DNA of 64,000 bases from CAZEDM01 sp964511075 (GTDB taxonomy: Bacteria; Zixibacteria; MSB-5A5; RBG-16-43-9). The notes beneath the pieces are model-generated. The model saw nothing but the letters and a program-made list of their open reading frames with translations, did not search any database and was not told the origin of the DNA. Below are positions 61,117 to 64,000 of the stretch, piece after piece. Location of the stretch: assembly GCA_964511075.1 (NCBI GenBank), contig CAZEDM010000003.1, positions 226,484 to 290,483 on the forward strand. Direction: 5' to 3'. Both the position numbers and the translations under genes were made by a program. Position 1 is the first letter of the stretch, and every line of letters begins with the position of its first letter.

Positions 61117-61542
61117 TTATTCAATTACCTCAATCCCCATACTTCTCGCTGTGCCCTCAACCATTAGCATAGCGTTCTCCAGGTTAGCTGCATTCAAATC
61201 CTGCATCTTTGCTTTTGCGATCTCCCGGATCTGCTCCTTATTCACCTGGCCCACTTTCACTTTATTAGGTTCTCCAGACCCTTTCTCGATCTTGGCTGCC
61301 TTTTTGAGCAGAACCGAGGCTGGAGGAGTCTTGGTGATGAAAGTGAAGGTCCTATCAGCATAGATGGTGATCACAGCCGGAATTATCAGTCCGGATTTAT
61401 CCTGGGTCTTGGCATTAAAAGCCTTGCAGAACTCCATAGTATTCACGCCGTGCGGACCTAGAGCCGGTCCCACCGGAGGTGCAGGGGTGGCATTGCCTGC
61501 CGCTATCTGAAGTTTAACTGTTGCGACTACTTTCTTGGCCAA
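61117..61542 (-). CDS. rplK: 50S ribosomal protein L11
   Basis: 141 aa. It starts at TTG with AAGGAG 5 nt before (AKKVVATVKLQIAAGNATPAPPVGPALGPHGVNTMEFCKAFNAKT). The Pro-rich thiostrepton-site region is normal. L11 is part of the GTPase-associated centre and is needed for RelA activation. Confidence 0.98.
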   Translation of the reverse strand: MAKKVVATVKLQIAAGNATPAPPVGPALGPHGVNTMEFCKAFNAKTQDKSGLIIPAVITIYADRTFTFITKTPPASVLLKKAAKIEKGSGEPNKVKVGQVNKEQIREIAKAKMQDLNAANLENAMLMVEGTARSMGIEVIE

Positions 61543-61571
61543 TTTTTCTCCTTATAGTTTATGAACTCCGT

Positions 61572-62111
61572 TTACACTGGTTGAACCTGTAGAAAATCAA
61601 GCTCAACCGGCGTGGGTCGTCCAAAAATGCTTACCATCACCTTAAGCTTTTTTCTCTCCATGTTGACTTCACTGACAAACCCTGAGAAATCAGTGAAGGG
61701 GCCATCGACCACCTTGACCGGGTCGCCGGCTTTGAAGGGAACCTCTTCATAGTCTCTGGTCTTTCCCCTCTCCACCTGACCTAAAAGCCTTTTTACCTCG
61801 CTTTCCCTTAGCGGGACCGGCTTTCCTTTTGTACCGACAAAGCTGGTAATCCCGGGGGTAGAGGTGATCAGATTCTGGGTTTCCTTACATAACTCCATCT
61901 CAATCAATATATAGCTGGGTAAAAACTTCTTCACCACGCTGGTCCTCTTACCCTGCCTCATCTCGGTGATGGTCTCGGTGGGGACCAAAATCCTTCCTAT
62001 TTTATCCTGTAGGTCACGGTTGATGACCTCGTTCTCAAGATATTTTTTTGCCTTTTGCTCATGCCCGGAATAGGTATGAGCAACATACCATTTCATCTCT
62101 GAATCACTCAT
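61572..62111 (-). CDS. nusG: Transcription elongation/antitermination factor NusG
   Basis: 179 aa. N-terminal domain KWYVAHTYSGHEQKAKKYLENEV with VKKFLPSYILIEMEL, and a C-terminal KOW domain FKAGDPVKVVDGPFTDFSGFVSEVNMERKKLKVMVSIFGRPTPVELDFLQV. No large insertion between the domains. It lies 1 bp after secE, the universal arrangement. A second ATG six codons in is possible. Confidence 0.98.
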   Translation of the reverse strand: MSDSEMKWYVAHTYSGHEQKAKKYLENEVINRDLQDKIGRILVPTETITEMRQGKRTSVVKKFLPSYILIEMELCKETQNLITSTPGITSFVGTKGKPVPLRESEVKRLLGQVERGKTRDYEEVPFKAGDPVKVVDGPFTDFSGFVSEVNMERKKLKVMVSIFGRPTPVELDFLQVQPV

Positions 62112-62112
62112 C

Positions 62113-62298
62113 TTATCTCAGGAGAAAGCTAATGAAAACCGACAATACCTTATCCACTCCTCCAATAAACAGAGCCAGAACAAAAGAGAGCAGGATCACT
62201 ATAATAGTGGAACCTATTAACTCCTGTTTGGATGTCCAGGTGACCTTACTCAACTCCAGCCGGACCTCTTTCAGAAAATTTTTTATCTTATCAAACAT
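62113..62298 (-). CDS. secE: Preprotein translocase subunit SecE
   Basis: 61 aa, the short single-helix form. The amphipathic N-terminus NFLKEVRLELSKVTWTSKQELIGST (the SecE hallmark) is followed by one membrane helix. It clamps SecY, encoded at 35833-37140. It lies between tRNA-Trp and nusG. Confidence 0.96.
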   Translation of the reverse strand: MFDKIKNFLKEVRLELSKVTWTSKQELIGSTIIVILLSFVLALFIGGVDKVLSVFISFLLR

Positions 62299-62330
62299 GG
62301 CTCTTTATAAAAAAACTCTCTCCCTTTCCA

Positions 62331-62404
62331 CAGGTCTGGAGGGATTCGAACCCCCAACATCCGGTTTTGGAGACCGGCGCTCTAGCCATTAGAGCTACAG
62401 ACCT
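62331..62404 (-). tRNA. trnW: tRNA-Trp (anticodon CCA)
   Basis: 74 nt. Acceptor AGGTCTG/CAGACCT with discriminator G, D-arm GCTC...GAGC, anticodon stem CCGGT/ACCGG around CTCCAAA, and T-arm GGGGG-TTCGAAT-CCCTC. CCA is not encoded. tRNA-Trp before secE is a widespread bacterial arrangement. Confidence 0.95.
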
Positions 62405-62439
62405 GTAAGTTTCAGTCGCTTGCTCTACTTACCTCGAAA

Positions 62440-62592
62440 CTACCTGACCTCTTTATGTAAAGTATGTTTACGACAGAACGGGCAAAATCTTTTATATTCC
62501 ACCCTGTCCGAATGTTTTTTTTTGTTCTTGGTGTAAGTGTAATTTCTTTCCTTACACTCTCCACAGGCTAAAGTGATGATTTCCCTTGGCAC
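62440..62592 (-). CDS. rpmG: 50S ribosomal protein L33, zinc type
   Basis: 50 aa from a GTG: PREIITLACGECKERNYTYTK, then VEYKRFCPFCRKHTLHKEVR. Two CxxC pairs bind zinc. It lies between tuf copy 2 and tRNA-Trp, as in many bacteria. Confidence 0.95.
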   Translation of the reverse strand: MPREIITLACGECKERNYTYTKNKKKHSDRVEYKRFCPFCRKHTLHKEVR

Positions 62593-62647
62593 GATACTCT
62601 TTTTCTACAGGTTTGATTTTTTTTAACTAAAGATCCTTCCAATCTCC

Positions 62648-63875
62648 ATCATTCGATTATCTCGGTGACCACACCGGCACCTACGGTCCTGCCTCCCTCC
62701 CTGATGGCAAAACGCAACTCCTTCTCCATGGCTATGGGCGAGATCAGCTCCACGCTCATGTTGGTGTTGTCTCCCGGCATCACCATCTCCACTCCCTCCG
62801 GTAACTTGATCACCCCGGTCACGTCCAGCGTCCTGAAATAAAACTGAGGACGATAGCCGGTGAAAAACGGCGTGTGCCTGCCTCCCTCCTCCTTGGCTAA
62901 TACGTATACCTCTGCCTTAAATTTGGTGTGAGGCGTTATACTCCCCGACGCCGCTACCACCATCCCACGCTCCAGCTCGTCCTTCTCTACACCCCTCAAC
63001 AATATCCCGATGTTGTCCCCCGCCTGCGCCTCGTCCAGTATCTTGCGAAACATCTCTACACCCGTCACCACGGTCTTGCGCGTCTCCTTTATCCCTACTC
63101 GCTCTACCTCGTCTCCTACCTTCACCCTACCCCGCTCTACCCTGCCCGTACCTACCGTGCCCCGCCCGGTTATGCTGAACACATCCTCCACCGGCATCAA
63201 AAACGGCTTGTCCACGTCCCGCTTGGGTAACGGTATGTAACTGTCTACCGCCTCCATCAAATCGTATATGCTCTTGAAATCCGGCGAATCCTTGACATCC
63301 GGCTTGGCCGCCTCGGTCATGGCCTTCAAAGCACTACCCCGAATCATCGGTATCTCGTCACCAGGAAAACCATACTGCTTTAATAAATCCCGTACCTCTA
63401 ACTCCACTAAATCCAATAACTCCGCATCATCCACCATGTCTACCTTGTTCAAATATACCACTATGTAAGGCACGTTCACCTGACGCGCTAATAATATGTG
63501 CTCCCGCGTCTGGGGCATCGGACCATCCGCCGCCGAGACTACCAATATCGCTCCGTCCATCTGCGCCGCTCCCGTCACCATGTTCTTCACATAGTCCGCA
63601 TGCCCAGGACAATCCACATGCGCATAATGACGCTTGTCCGTCTCATACTCCGCATGATGCACGTTGATGGTCAACCCACGCGTCTTCTCCTCCGGCGCAT
63701 TGTCTATCTCATCATAACTCTTGGCCTGCGCTAATCCCCTCCGCGATAATATCATGGTTATCGCCGCCGTTAACGTGGTCTTGCCATGATCCACATGCCC
63801 TATCGTCCCTATGTTCACGTGCGGCTTGCTCCTTACAAACTTAGCCTTGGCCATCTCTTCTTACCTCCAGGTTTT
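62648..63875. repeat. 1,228-bp exact repeat covering tuf copy 2
   Basis: Matches 46783-48010, in the same orientation, offset by 15,865 bp. Recombination between the copies would delete or duplicate rpsJ-independent genes, including rpoBC, so it would be lethal as a deletion; only conversion should be tolerated. Confidence 0.9.
62649..63854 (-). CDS. tuf: Elongation factor Tu, copy 2 (tRNA-linked)
   Basis: 401 aa, identical to the product of 46784-47989. It sits just after tRNA-Thr and before rpmG/tRNA-Trp/secE/nusG, the same setting as tufB of E. coli. It has the same unusual codons (TTA, ATA, GCG) as copy 1. Two copies allow extra dosage of the cell's most abundant protein. Confidence 0.98.
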   Translation of the reverse strand: MAKAKFVRSKPHVNIGTIGHVDHGKTTLTAAITMILSRRGLAQAKSYDEIDNAPEEKTRGLTINVHHAEYETDKRHYAHVDCPGHADYVKNMVTGAAQMDGAILVVSAADGPMPQTREHILLARQVNVPYIVVYLNKVDMVDDAELLDLVELEVRDLLKQYGFPGDEIPMIRGSALKAMTEAAKPDVKDSPDFKSIYDLMEAVDSYIPLPKRDVDKPFLMPVEDVFSITGRGTVGTGRVERGRVKVGDEVERVGIKETRKTVVTGVEMFRKILDEAQAGDNIGILLRGVEKDELERGMVVAASGSITPHTKFKAEVYVLAKEEGGRHTPFFTGYRPQFYFRTLDVTGVIKLPEGVEMVMPGDNTNMSVELISPIAMEKELRFAIREGGRTVGAGVVTEIIE

Positions 63876-63933
63876 GTTGTTCCCTTACTTTGGCTCTTTA
63901 AAAAATAGCTTTATTTCTCTTCCTTCATCACAA

Positions 63934-64000
63934 AGCCCACGACCAGGATTGAACTGGTGACCTCATCCTTACCAAGGATGTGCTCTACCAACTGAGCTAC
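63934..64000 (-). tRNA. trnT: tRNA-Thr (anticodon GGT), cut at the window edge
   Basis: The 3' 67 nt of a tRNA: D-arm GCTCAGTTGGTAGAGC, anticodon stem-loop ATCCT-TGGTA-AGGAT giving anticodon GGT, T-arm ACCAG-TTCAATC-CTGGT, acceptor 3' strand CGTGGGC and discriminator T. The 5' acceptor strand lies beyond 64000. CCA is not encoded. It belongs to the tRNA-tuf cluster. Confidence 0.93.

Noticed and set aside
1..64000. CRISPR arrays, insertion sequences, prophage or origin of replication
   Set aside because: No regular spacer-repeat series, transposase or integrase reading frame, or DnaA-box cluster was seen in reading the window.

Overview
The window is a chromosomal segment of a diderm (outer-membrane) bacterium. 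Nearly everything lies on the minus strand. An outer membrane is indicated by a pilus secretin, a TamA/BamA-type barrel and a TamB-type protein. Gene content and layout do not fix the phylum. Bipartite dispersed palindromes, charged ribosomal-protein tails and very frequent TTG/GTG starts suggest an uncultured lineage, perhaps near the FCB group (Zixibacteria-like), but this is a guess from general resemblance.

Right half (about 30.6-64 kb, transcribed right to left): the core translation/transcription supercluster. It runs tRNA-Thr, tuf copy 2, rpmG, tRNA-Trp, secE, nusG, rplK, rplA, rplJ, rplL, rpoB, rpoC, then a promoter, rpsL, rpsG, fusA, tuf copy 1, the whole S10-spc-alpha block (rpsJ to rplQ, including secY, adk, map, infA and rpmJ), a small bipolar charged protein and a rho-independent terminator. 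The two tuf genes are identical over about 1.23 kb and use synonymous codons unlike their neighbours.

Middle (about 11.2-30.4 kb): short housekeeping units. They include a PHP phosphoesterase with a DapF-family epimerase whose second catalytic Cys is Ser, an MFS transporter with ArgRS, an M50 site-2-type protease, a flavin reductase-like protein, a REC-GAF-HD-GYP cyclic-di-GMP phosphodiesterase-like regulator, a TamB-TamA pair, a class I glutamine amidotransferase-like hydrolase, and a compact Fe-S/thiolation operon (Rrf2 regulator, IscS, IscU, MnmA). MnmA carries an in-frame palindromic repeat. Two small unknown membrane proteins lie alone on the plus strand next to the pilus locus.

Left part (1-11 kb): a ten-gene type IV pilus-family operon. 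From the secretin platform onward it follows the mannose-sensitive haemagglutinin (MSHA) order I-J-K-L-M-N-E-G, with two pilin-like proteins placed first. The assembly ATPase starts with an MshEN-type domain and an HD-GYP protein is encoded 11 kb away, so control of the pilus by cyclic-di-GMP is a reasonable hypothesis. The operon probably continues past the left edge.

At least four palindromic elements bounded by GTAG and CTAC (one degenerate) are scattered through the left half, one of them inside a gene. Other intergenic hairpins lie between rpoB and rpoC, upstream of fusA and upstream of rpsD. No CRISPR array, transposase, prophage gene, rRNA gene or replication origin was seen.
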